A DNA stretch of 64,000 bases from Calditrichota bacterium (GTDB lineage: Bacteria > Calditrichota > Calditrichia > Calditrichales > Calditrichaceae), in assembly GCA_024278755.1 (NCBI GenBank), contig JAJRSO010000048.1, positions 1-64,000 on the forward strand. Reading direction: 5' to 3'. Position 1 is the stretch's first letter, and each line of letters starts with the position of its first letter. Made by a program: the position numbers and the translations under genes. Positions 19,530 to 27,496 of this stretch are shown here, piece by piece. The notes under the pieces are model-generated. The model searched no databases. It was not told the DNA's origin and saw only the letters and a program-made list of their open reading frames with translations.

Positions 19530-19678
19530 TTTGACCTTTAGTATTTATTAACGATTGTTTTAGTGGCAGGAAATTTACACAATACACGATAAGATGCAAC
19601 GGCGAGATGAAAAAGTTTTTTGGATTGTATCGGCTGTGTCGATACGGAATTGACGCCGTTAATTCCGTCCAAATAATT

Positions 19679-20410
19679 TTAAAGAAGGGCGCGCAGTTTT
19701 TTGTAGCCGCTCTTACTTACCGGCACCACATTGCCGTTTTTCAGATAGGCCAGCCGGCTGTCTCTGGAATAGGGTTCCATTTTCTCCAGATAGTCCAGGT
19801 TTAACAGAAAGGACCGATGCACACGGATAAACGCACTGCCATCCAACAATTCTTCCAGTCGCCCGAGCCGTTCGTATTTGAGAAAGGAACCCTGCCCGGT
19901 ATGCACTTCAACAAAATCATCCTGCGCTTCAAAATACATTATTTCTTCGACGGGAATCACTTTAACGCTACTGCCCGTGCGGATCAAAATCCGGCGCAAC
20001 GGCGGCTGCGTTTTACGGTATAAATCCAAGACTTCCATCGTTTCATTTGGCGGTAGTTCCCGCGCCCGCTCAATTGCCAGACGCAGCCGTTCTACCCGCA
20101 CCGGTTTAAGCAGATAATCAAGGGCGTGCGCCTCGAAGGCTTTTACGGCGTATTCATCATAAGCGGTTACAAAAATGACCGGCGGCGCATTTTCTCCCAA
20201 CAGCTCCAGAACATCAAATCCGCTCAGCCCCGGCATTTGAATATCCAGAAAGAGCAGATCCGGGTTCCGTTCCCGTACCGCTTTCAGCGCTTCATAACCG
20301 TCGCTGCATTCGGCGACAACTTCCACTTTTTCCAGGTCTTTCAGGTTAAGTTTCAGCGCTTCCCTGGCCAGCGGTTCATCGTCAACAATAATGACGCGTT
20401 TTTTCTTCAT
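19679..20410 (-). CDS. LytTR-family response regulator
   Basis: This is a 243-aa transcription regulator. The N-terminal receiver domain has the acidic pocket (IVDDEP), the phospho-acceptor in LLFLDIQMPG and the conserved Lys in YLLKPVRVERL. The C-terminal LytTR DNA-binding domain (about 140-243) has EEIMYFEAQDDFVEVHT and FIRVHRSFLLNLDYLEKM. Such regulators normally act with a LytS/YpdA-type membrane kinase, but none is adjacent. The upstream gap of about 290 bp holds no gene that I can support. A small palindrome (TTTGCC/GGCAAA) lies in it. Confidence 0.93.
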   Translation of the reverse strand: MKKKRVIIVDDEPLAREALKLNLKDLEKVEVVAECSDGYEALKAVRERNPDLLFLDIQMPGLSGFDVLELLGENAPPVIFVTAYDEYAVKAFEAHALDYLLKPVRVERLRLAIERARELPPNETMEVLDLYRKTQPPLRRILIRTGSSVKVIPVEEIMYFEAQDDFVEVHTGQGSFLKYERLGRLEELLDGSAFIRVHRSFLLNLDYLEKMEPYSRDSRLAYLKNGNVVPVSKSGYKKLRALL

Positions 20411-20703
20411 ACATTCGAATTATTTTTTATTCCTCTTTAAGTAGAAACAGCGATAGAGATAAAGGCCGCTATATCATCCCCTGTTCAGACGGTTCCCGTT
20501 TGGGCCCTTTGGGGCAGCTTCTAATTAAACAAGTTTTGCCGGGCAAAGCTAAAACAGGGGGCATATCCTTGCTCGTTCTCTTTAATTGTTTTTTCTTTGC
20601 GCTCTCTGCGTTTCGTCCTTCATTTTACAGTAGCCTGTTCTAAGAGGAGAAAAGTCTGATTTACCACAACTAAGTGTTGCGTTTATCAATTAAATCCACG
20701 CTA

Positions 20704-21596
20704 CTAAAATCCCAGCCGCTTTAATTTAATCTCATTCTTGCGCCAGTCTTCCTGCACCTTTACCCGTAGTTCCAAAAACACGTCCCGTTTTAAAAACTTT
20801 TCAATTTCCCGGCGGGCATCAGAGCCAATCTTCTTTAAGGTCTCTCCGTTTTTGCCGATTAAAATACCCTTTTGCGAACGCTTTTCCACAACGATGGTGG
20901 CCGCAATAAAATCCTTGCCTTTTTTACGTTCTTTAAATTCTTCTATTTGCACTTCGGTAGAATACGGCACTTCCTGGTAAAAGGATCGGAAAATCCGTTC
21001 GCGAATCAGCTCCGCCACAAAAAAGCGTTCCGGCTGATCGGTTAAGATATCGGGCGGATAGTAGGGCGGCGCAAAGGGCATGCGCTTAACCAGACTGTCT
21101 TTCAGGTTTTGCAATCCGTCTTCTTTTAGGGCCGAAATAGGAATAATTTCTTCAAAAGGATAATACGCCTGATACTTATCAATCAAGGGCAGCAAATCCG
21201 GCTTGGGCAGTAAATCCACTTTATTCAGCAGCAAAATAACCGGCATTTTTTTGGATTCATTTTTTTTAGATCGATATCCTGCGGATGGATTTTAGCCGTC
21301 ACATCGATCAAAAGCAGCAGCAGATCGGCGTCGTTCAGAGCCGTATCCACATATTCCATCATTTTTTTTTGCAGCTTGTATTTGGGTTTCAGCAAACCGG
21401 GCGTATCGATAAATACGATTTGCGCCGCATCCGAATTTAAAATGCCAAATACTCGGCGGCGGGTGGTTTGCGGCCGGGGCGAAATGATGGACAGCTTGAT
21501 GTCAAGCAAACTGTTCATTAAGGTGGATTTACCGGCATTGGGCCGGCCAATTAACGCCGCGTAACCGGCGCGAAACTCTTTAGGAATATCCTGCAT
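20704..21596 (-). pseudogene. era: GTPase Era, split by a one-base frameshift in a poly-A tract
   Basis: Era is the essential-type GTPase that assists 30S assembly by binding 16S rRNA. The N-terminal part (21596 down to about 21250) carries G1 GRPNAGKS, the switch region and G3 DTPG. The second part (to 20704) carries G4 NKVD and the KH domain (EKRSQKGILIGKNGETLKKIG). The two halves lie in different frames. The break falls at two adjacent homopolymers (A8, plus-strand 21260-21267, and A7, 21246-21252). Adding one A to either restores a 297-residue protein of normal length reading ...DIDLKK...KKMPVILLLNKVD. Sequencing error, slippage rescue or true mutation are all possible. The start codon overlaps the upstream stop (TAATG). 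Confidence 0.9.
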
Positions 21597-22189
21597 TATA
21601 AAACCTCTCTCAGGTTATCGAGCATCGTAAGCCGTGCCAGCAGCTGATCCGGCTCTGTTGATTTGATAACTTCTTCCGTGATGTATTCGTACAGCAGGCC
21701 GCTGGGGCCGGCAAAAATATAGGCCATATCCGGTTGCGCATTCAGTATATTACGAAAGGCTTCTTTTTCCGATAGCATTTTTACCCCTTTGGCAGAAGCC
21801 GGACGAAGGATCATAGTTTGACCGCTTTCGGTCTGCACTTCCAAAAAATCTTCCAACGGGCCGGCCTGCTGTTCCGTTAGCCAGCTTTTTTCGCTAACCG
21901 AAAACGAAACAGGGCTGGCAGCGGAATAACTGATATCGATATAGGTGCGGCGTTTATCGGCGGTTTTTTCTGAGCTGAAATTGACGGTCACTTCCGTGTC
22001 CCTGAAACGGCCATGAAAAAAAGGCCTTCCGGCAAAACCGCGCCGTTGTACCCGGCCCTCTATGCGGTCTTCCAAATCCAGCAAATTGCGATGCACGGCG
22101 TCCCACATGGTTTTACGAATCCAGACCATAAAAAACCAGAGGGCCATGATTATTAAAAGGAAAATAAAAAAATAAAATACAATCTGCAT
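21596..22189 (-). CDS. Membrane-anchored protein of unknown function
   Basis: I do not recognise this 197-aa protein. Its N-terminus is one strong transmembrane helix (IVFYFFIFLLIIMALWFFMVW) followed by a basic stretch, so most of the chain is probably cytoplasmic-side or periplasmic soluble domain tethered to the membrane. The soluble part alternates strands and helices (TEVTVNFSSEK, RTYIDISYSAAS, AYIFAGPSGLLYEYITEEV) with no catalytic signature. It overlaps era by one base (TAATG), so translation is probably coupled to era. The order M50 protease, this protein, Era may reflect a shared operon, although 147 bp separate it from the protease gene. Confidence 0.65.
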   Translation of the reverse strand: MQIVFYFFIFLLIIMALWFFMVWIRKTMWDAVHRNLLDLEDRIEGRVQRRGFAGRPFFHGRFRDTEVTVNFSSEKTADKRRTYIDISYSAASPVSFSVSEKSWLTEQQAGPLEDFLEVQTESGQTMILRPASAKGVKMLSEKEAFRNILNAQPDMAYIFAGPSGLLYEYITEEVIKSTEPDQLLARLTMLDNLREVL

Positions 22190-22336
22190 ATTTGCGCCTG
22201 TTTCATTAAATTCATTTAACTAAATTTACCACTTATTACCACAGAGCGAAAAAAAGCGTTTGATAAGGCCTCTTTCTGTCTTCTGATCTCAGTCCTCTGT
22301 ATTCTCTTCCGCCTGAAATCTTAACTCTTGTCCGGG

Positions 22337-23461
22337 CTATTTTAAATAAATAGGAATCGCCGAAAAGCAGAGTATAAAAATAATAAAACTCAGCCATCCT
22401 AAAATTTTCCGCGGAAGCCCCAACACCAGGTCATCGTCCATTGTGGGCGGATGACGGAAACGGATAAAAATTAAAATCAGCGCTTCCCAGCCCAGCCAAA
22501 GATAGGAATTAAAATCAACCGTCAAATAATAGGAGATTGGTACAAACAGGGCAAATCCGGTCAGCGCCGCCTTGCGCGCCCGATCGCCAAACAGGGCATA
22601 CACCAGGTGACCGCCGTCTAATTGGCCGATGGGCAGCAAATTAAACGCCGTTACCAAAAGCCCAATCCATCCGGCAAAAATATATGGAAAGTGGTACAAT
22701 TCATTCATGGGCAGTTGTTGCGCATCAAAAACCCGGATAAAAAAATCAAACAGAAAACCGTGTCCTAAAAACAAATTGGAAATTTGTCCGCCGTCTTGAA
22801 TTTTGCTGATTACCCTCAGTAATTCCGCTGTTCCCGGAAGCCGGTTAAATCCGATAAACAAAAATATCAGACTCGCCGCAAAACCCGCCAAAGGACCGGC
22901 AATGCCAATATCAAACAACGCCTTCATGCCGGGCATGGACGAACGTGTTTTTAAAAAGGTTCCCAGGGTGCCCGGATGAAAGGCCGGCAGGAAAAGCGGC
23001 ACAAAATAAGGTAACGTTACCTGCACTTTGTAATGGCGGGCCACAAAATAATGCCCCATTTCATGAAAAAGCAAGATGGTAAGCAGAGCAAACGAATACT
23101 CGTACCCGTACGATAGTTCATCCCATGAAAGAAAGGGGTCCCTTCCGCGCAGCAAAGCGCCGGTGGCTGAAGTGGAGGCGATGGTCGCTATGAACAACAG
23201 GAGGTTAAAAAACCAGCCGGACTTTTTATCGGCAGCGGTTCCGCGTAAAACTTTAAGTATAATTTTTTTGGAAGATATTTGTACCTGTGAATAAATTTGC
23301 CGCGCGGCCAGTTCTTCCTGAATGGCGCGTACCTCTTCTTCCGTAATTTTTTTCGTCGATTGTCTGAAAACCGGCGATTTGTAAAAACGGCTGAAATGGT
23401 CAAACTTCAAACGGCCTTTTACTATTGTTTTTGTTGTTTTTATAAGTTCGTTTAAGGTCAT
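22337..23461 (-). CDS. Site-2-protease-family (M50) intramembrane metalloprotease
   Basis: This 374-aa polytopic membrane protein has the S2P zinc site: LLFHEMGHYFVARH (HExxH in a TM helix) and the distal ligand motif LLPIGQLDGGHLVYAL. About six to seven hydrophobic helices are evident (e.g. GWFFNLLLFIATIASTS, AGPLAGFAASLIFLFIG). A cytosolic N-terminal segment of ~75 residues has no PDZ or CBS domain, which resembles the plant EGY/bacterial long-type group. S2P proteases release membrane-bound regulators such as anti-sigma factors, but no obvious substrate gene is adjacent. It starts 10 bp after the isoaspartyl-methyltransferase gene, so it belongs to that operon. Confidence 0.87.
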   Translation of the reverse strand: MTLNELIKTTKTIVKGRLKFDHFSRFYKSPVFRQSTKKITEEEVRAIQEELAARQIYSQVQISSKKIILKVLRGTAADKKSGWFFNLLLFIATIASTSATGALLRGRDPFLSWDELSYGYEYSFALLTILLFHEMGHYFVARHYKVQVTLPYFVPLFLPAFHPGTLGTFLKTRSSMPGMKALFDIGIAGPLAGFAASLIFLFIGFNRLPGTAELLRVISKIQDGGQISNLFLGHGFLFDFFIRVFDAQQLPMNELYHFPYIFAGWIGLLVTAFNLLPIGQLDGGHLVYALFGDRARKAALTGFALFVPISYYLTVDFNSYLWLGWEALILIFIRFRHPPTMDDDLVLGLPRKILGWLSFIIFILCFSAIPIYLK

Positions 23462-23471
23462 CTAAATCCGT

Positions 23472-24191
23472 CTATTTCCTTATCTCTCCGGTCATGGGTA
23501 CAAATCGTACCGGCAGTATATTCTGCATTTCCATTCCCCGTTCCGTTTTATGAACCACTACCAATTCCTGCACATATTCGCCCACGGGCAGGATCATTTT
23601 CCCGCCATTCTCAAGCTGTTCCAGCAGTAACGGTGGAATTTTAGGCGGCGCTGCCGTAACGATGATGGCGTCAAACGGCGCCTTTTCTTTCCAACCGTGG
23701 TAACCGTCTCCACTGCGTACAATGATATTTTTGTAATTTAGTTCCGTTAAAGTTTCCTGCGCCTTTTTTGCCAGTTCCGGAATAATTTCGATGGTAAAAA
23801 CAGAATCGGCAATCTGCGCCAGAACGGCGGCCTGGTAGCCCGAACCGGTACCGATTTCCAAAACCCGGTCGCCCGGTTTCACACCGAGTTGCTCGGTCAT
23901 AAAGGCCACGATATAAGGCTGGCTGATAGTCTGTTCCCAGCCGATGGACAGGGGCCGGTCGTCATAGGCTTTATTACGCTGCGCCTCGGGCACAAACAGG
24001 TGACGCGGTACCGCTTGCATGGCGGCAAGGACCTTTGGATCTTTAACGCCGCGAGCCTGAATCTGCCGTTGAACCATTGTTTTTCGCAACTTTTTATAGG
24101 TTTCTGTTTGCACTGAATTATCCTGGTTTCGGGTACATGATAAAACAAACAATATTAAGACCGAAGAAATAGCTATCTTTAAAAACTTCAT
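23472..24191 (-). CDS. pcm: Protein-L-isoaspartate O-methyltransferase with lipoprotein signal
   Basis: This is a PIMT-family enzyme that methylates isoaspartyl residues in damaged proteins using S-adenosylmethionine. Family segments are VPRHLFVPEAQRNKAYDDRPLSIG, QTISQPYIVAFM and the SAM motif VLEIGTGSGYQAAVLA, followed by IIVTAAPPKIPPLLL. The first ~20 residues form a lipoprotein signal peptide (KIAISSVLILFVLSCTRN), so the mature enzyme would sit outside the cytoplasm, where SAM is not normally present. Downstream of the signal the protein has normal PIMT length. It is 13 bp from the HDAC-like gene and 10 bp from the M50 gene, in one operon. Function is certain at family level; periplasmic activity is not shown. 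Confidence 0.9.
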   Translation of the reverse strand: MKFLKIAISSVLILFVLSCTRNQDNSVQTETYKKLRKTMVQRQIQARGVKDPKVLAAMQAVPRHLFVPEAQRNKAYDDRPLSIGWEQTISQPYIVAFMTEQLGVKPGDRVLEIGTGSGYQAAVLAQIADSVFTIEIIPELAKKAQETLTELNYKNIIVRSGDGYHGWKEKAPFDAIIVTAAPPKIPPLLLEQLENGGKMILPVGEYVQELVVVHKTERGMEMQNILPVRFVPMTGEIRK

Positions 24192-24204
24192 TTTAAACTC
24201 GCGG

Positions 24205-25149
24205 CTAATGTTTTAGAAGACACTGTAAATGCCTGGAAACACTGGACGGCAACGCGGACAAATGGTACCCGCCTTCGAGAAAAGAGATAACTCGTCCGTT
24301 GGCATGACGCTGTGCAAACCGCGCCGTCAGTTCTGTTATTTTATAGAATCCCTCTTCCGTCAACAGCATTCCTCCAATGGGATCATCCCGATGGGCATCG
24401 AATCCGGCGGAAATTAAAACCAAATCCGGTGTAAAAAACGGTTCGATTTTTAAGAACGCCTTTTCCAATGCCTGAACATATTCCTCATTCCCACAACCGG
24501 AGGACAGCGGGATATTCATCGTGAAGTCCATTCCTTTTCCTGTGCCGGTTTCTTCCGCCCGGCCGCTCATGGGATAAAACGGCCACTGGTGCAGACTCAG
24601 ATAAAACACGTACGGATTATCATAAAAAGCCGCCTGGGTGCCGTTGCCGTGATGTACATCCCAGTCCACTATCAGCACTTTTTTTACCATTCTGTTTTTC
24701 AGGGCATAGGCGGCGCATAAGGCAATATTATTAAATACGCAAAACCCCATGGCGCTGTCCCGCAGGGCATGATGGCCGGGGGGACGAACCGCCGCAAACA
24801 CTTTATCATATTGCTGCTCAAAAACAAGATCCACCGCTTTTATGGCGGCGCCGGCCGCCAACAGGGCCGCATCCACTGAATCGGCGCTAAGCCGCGTATC
24901 GCCGCTGTCGAGAAGCGCTTCCTCTTTTCCCCGAAAGGATAGTACAAAGTCAATATATTCCGCCGAGTGGGCCAGCATCAGTTGCTCCCGAGTCGCCGGC
25001 AGACAATTCATTAAATCCGCCCGATTAAAAAAGCCCTGTTTTTTTAGATACCCCTGAATATGTTGCAACCGTTTTGGGGATTCCGGATGCCCCGCCCCCG
25101 GATCGTGCTGCGTAAACAGCGTATCGTAAATGTAAGCAAGGCGGGCCAT
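24205..25149 (-). CDS. Histone-deacetylase-family (class II/AcuC-like) deacetylase
   Basis: This is a zinc-dependent deacetylase of the arginase/HDAC fold. Key motifs are RPPGHHALRDSAMGFCVFNN (charge-relay His pair), VLIVDWDVHHGNGTQ (zinc-binding Asp and His) and LISAGFDAHRDDPIGG (zinc-binding Asp). Bacterial relatives deacetylate acetylpolyamines, acetylated proteins such as acetyl-CoA synthetase, or other small amides. I use the ATG at 25149: the in-frame TTG just before it abuts the upstream stop. The start lies one codon after the TGA of the GAF-domain kinase gene, so the two are tightly coupled. No signal peptide is present. Confidence 0.92.
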   Translation of the reverse strand: MARLAYIYDTLFTQHDPGAGHPESPKRLQHIQGYLKKQGFFNRADLMNCLPATREQLMLAHSAEYIDFVLSFRGKEEALLDSGDTRLSADSVDAALLAAGAAIKAVDLVFEQQYDKVFAAVRPPGHHALRDSAMGFCVFNNIALCAAYALKNRMVKKVLIVDWDVHHGNGTQAAFYDNPYVFYLSLHQWPFYPMSGRAEETGTGKGMDFTMNIPLSSGCGNEEYVQALEKAFLKIEPFFTPDLVLISAGFDAHRDDPIGGMLLTEEGFYKITELTARFAQRHANGRVISFLEGGYHLSALPSSVSRHLQCLLKH

Positions 25150-25152
25150 CAA

Positions 25153-26886
25153 TCAGAGCCTCTTAAGATAGATTTTAAATGTTGTTCCTTTGTTCTTTTC
25201 CGATTCCACTTCGATACGGCCCTTGTGCTGGTCAATTACTTTTTTAACAATAGCCAGCCCCAAGCCGGTTCCGCCTTCCTTGCCGCTGGTTACAAAAGAA
25301 TCGAACAATTTATCGCGAATTTCTTCGGGAATGCCGCTGCCCGTGTCGGATAAGCTGAATAGGATCTCGCCATTCTCCTCGGTCGCCCGAATGGAAAATT
25401 TTCCACCGGCGGGCATGGCTTCCAGCGCGTTTTTCATAATATTCATAAAAACACGGCCCATCTTTTCGGGATCCACATAGACCATCGATACCGCTTCGCA
25501 AGCCGCCTCGTATTCAAATCCTTTTTTCTTAATCTGTTCTTCGTACAATTTGCTAAACTGACCGATCAGTTTATCCACCGGATACTTAATCGGCAGGATG
25601 CTTGTTTTACCCTTGGCAAAATCCAGGACGTCTTTGATCATACTGGTGAGTGTATTCACCTGTTCCATAACGATTCCGGCAAACTCGTCCCGCATCTCCT
25701 GGTCGTCTTCTTCCTGCATCAGTTCCACAAATCCCTGAATATTGTTCACCGGAGTGCGCAGATCGTGGACGATGGTACTCATCATATTTCCGATGGAAGC
25801 CAGATGCTCGGCGTTTTCCTTTTCCTTACGCAAACGATATGTTTCCAGGCTTCGGGCAGTCTGTCCGCTAATCGATTTTAACAGTTGTAAATCTTCATTG
25901 CGGAAAAAATCATTTTTTTCTTTTTTATTAAAAAGCGCCATTACGCCGATGGTTTTATTTTCAAATTTCAAAGGCACAATCACCAGATGGCGGACATTGA
26001 TACCAATTGTTTTAAAAATATCGGTCTCGGCGGTTTTGCTTTGATCGAAATCGTTAAGAACGGAAATTTCACCGCCGTAAACCGCTTCGGCAATAAGCGG
26101 GACATCGTACATTTGTTTAAAATGCTCATTCTTTTTCGCATCGATATTACAGGAAATAATGGCGCTGAACATGTCTTCGTTACCGTCAAAAAGGGCTGCC
26201 ACGGCAGATTCCACCAGCAGGGTATCGGTGATCTTTTTCAACACCCAGTTCAGCATTTCTTCGCGGCTTTGCGCCTTGTTCAATTCCTGCTCAATATCAA
26301 ACAATAAATTCAGCTCGGATACTTTTTTCTCGAGCGATGCATACAGCCGGGCGTTAATTAATGCGATGGCCACCTGCGAAGCCATGCTGGCCAGCAGCTC
26401 TTCATCCTCTTTATCGAACACTCCGTCAATACGATTGAGTACCTGAAGCACACCGATGATAGCCGGCGTATCGCTTTCATTTTTAAGCGGTTCAAAGATG
26501 GGCATACACAAAATGCTGCGAGTGTGATAGCCGGTTTTTTTATCCGTAGTCGGATCGAACCGATCGTCGTTATAGGCGTCTTCGATATTTATTATTTCCC
26601 CGGTCTTGGCCACATACCCGGCAATGCCGGTTCCGATTTTTAAACGAATTTCCAGGATTTCCGCCTTTTGCGCAATCTGCGACCAGAGTTCGCCTCGTTC
26701 CTGATCCACAATGTAAAAAGTACTGCGTTCGGCATGCATCAGCCGGGTTACTTCGGTCATAATCAACGGAAGCAGGCGGGCTGTCCGTAGCTCCGAACTG
26801 AGTGATTTTCCAATCTGCTGAATGGAGTTCATTTCGATCTGTTTGCGTCTGAGCTTTTTCTGTAGGGAAGCAATGGTCTCTTGCAT
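25153..26886 (-). CDS. Soluble sensor histidine kinase with two GAF domains
   Basis: This 577-aa kinase has no membrane segment. A short coiled coil (LQKKLRRKQIEMNSIQQIG) leads to GAF1 (about 30-185: TEVTRLMHAERSTFYIVD to VLNRIDGVFDKEDEELL) and GAF2 (about 200-350: VESAVAALFDGNEDM to MALFNKKEKNDFF). HisKA follows (MSTIVHDLRTPVNNIQGF, phospho-acceptor His), then HATPase_c (NIMKNALEAM, DTGSGIP, GGTGLGLAIV). GAF domains often bind cyclic nucleotides, haem or small ligands; the ligand here is unknown. No receiver gene is adjacent. Its stop is three bases from the ATG of the HDAC-like gene. It is the first gene of the cluster that runs to the M50 protease. Confidence 0.93.
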   Translation of the reverse strand: MQETIASLQKKLRRKQIEMNSIQQIGKSLSSELRTARLLPLIMTEVTRLMHAERSTFYIVDQERGELWSQIAQKAEILEIRLKIGTGIAGYVAKTGEIINIEDAYNDDRFDPTTDKKTGYHTRSILCMPIFEPLKNESDTPAIIGVLQVLNRIDGVFDKEDEELLASMASQVAIALINARLYASLEKKVSELNLLFDIEQELNKAQSREEMLNWVLKKITDTLLVESAVAALFDGNEDMFSAIISCNIDAKKNEHFKQMYDVPLIAEAVYGGEISVLNDFDQSKTAETDIFKTIGINVRHLVIVPLKFENKTIGVMALFNKKEKNDFFRNEDLQLLKSISGQTARSLETYRLRKEKENAEHLASIGNMMSTIVHDLRTPVNNIQGFVELMQEEDDQEMRDEFAGIVMEQVNTLTSMIKDVLDFAKGKTSILPIKYPVDKLIGQFSKLYEEQIKKKGFEYEAACEAVSMVYVDPEKMGRVFMNIMKNALEAMPAGGKFSIRATEENGEILFSLSDTGSGIPEEIRDKLFDSFVTSGKEGGTGLGLAIVKKVIDQHKGRIEVESEKNKGTTFKIYLKRL

Positions 26887-27028
26887 ACGAAAAACCTTTT
26901 TTATATGAATAATAGTTCGCGCCCGATACGGACTAAAGGCAAATATACTTCGGAAGGGGCGAATAAATCAACATTCCCGTAATTTTCCTTTTACCAAAAC
27001 AGAGACAGCCGTTTGCCATATAAATAAA

Positions 27029-27059
27029 AAAGCCGGAATCCTGCAAAGATTCCGGCTTT
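27029..27059 (-). terminator. Rho-independent terminator after the STAS gene
   Basis: On the minus strand a 12-bp perfect stem (AAAGCCGGAATC with GATTCCGGCTTT, 7-base loop) runs into a T-rich tract, about 20 bases after the STAS stop codon. It separates that gene from the GAF kinase operon downstream. Confidence 0.9.
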
Positions 27060-27077
27060 GTATAATATCTGTTTTTT

Positions 27078-27416
27078 CTATGACAATTTAGCGACGGCGC
27101 GCTCAACGGTTTCGTATGTTTCAAAAACCTTGATTAACTGTGTAATCACGAGCAAACTCTGTACTTTTTCGGAAACCCGGGCTAAGACCAGATGCCCCTT
27201 TGCATTTTTCAGGGTAGTTGTACAAGCCATCAAAACGCCCATACCAGAGCTGTTCATCCATTTTACTTCACCGAGATCAATCACAACTTTGGTAATACCG
27301 TCGTTGATTAGACCGCGTATATGGTCATGCAATGCTGTTGTTTCCGGCCCTCCCATCATTTTTCCAGACAGGGTTAAAACAGCAACATGGCTCTCAATTT
27401 TTTCTTTAATCTTCAT
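27078..27416 (-). CDS. STAS-domain anti-sigma-factor antagonist
   Basis: This is a single STAS domain of 112 aa, like SpoIIAA/RsbV. Such proteins bind and neutralise anti-sigma kinases when unphosphorylated. The phospho-acceptor region is intact (WMNSSGMGVL, about 58-67), and the N-terminal strand (VAVLTLSGKMMGG) and C-terminal helix (VFETYETVERAVAKL) match the fold. No RsbW-type kinase or PP2C phosphatase lies next to it, so its partner is elsewhere. A strong terminator follows at once, so it ends a transcript that may begin with the amidohydrolase 80 bp upstream or at its own promoter. A second STAS protein occurs at the far end of the window. Confidence 0.92.
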   Translation of the reverse strand: MKIKEKIESHVAVLTLSGKMMGGPETTALHDHIRGLINDGITKVVIDLGEVKWMNSSGMGVLMACTTTLKNAKGHLVLARVSEKVQSLLVITQLIKVFETYETVERAVAKLS

Positions 27417-27496
27417 GGATACTCCTTGTATTTTATACAGCGTATACGCTGTAAAATAGGACTTTATGCCGAATGAGTCAATATATATATTCAGTT

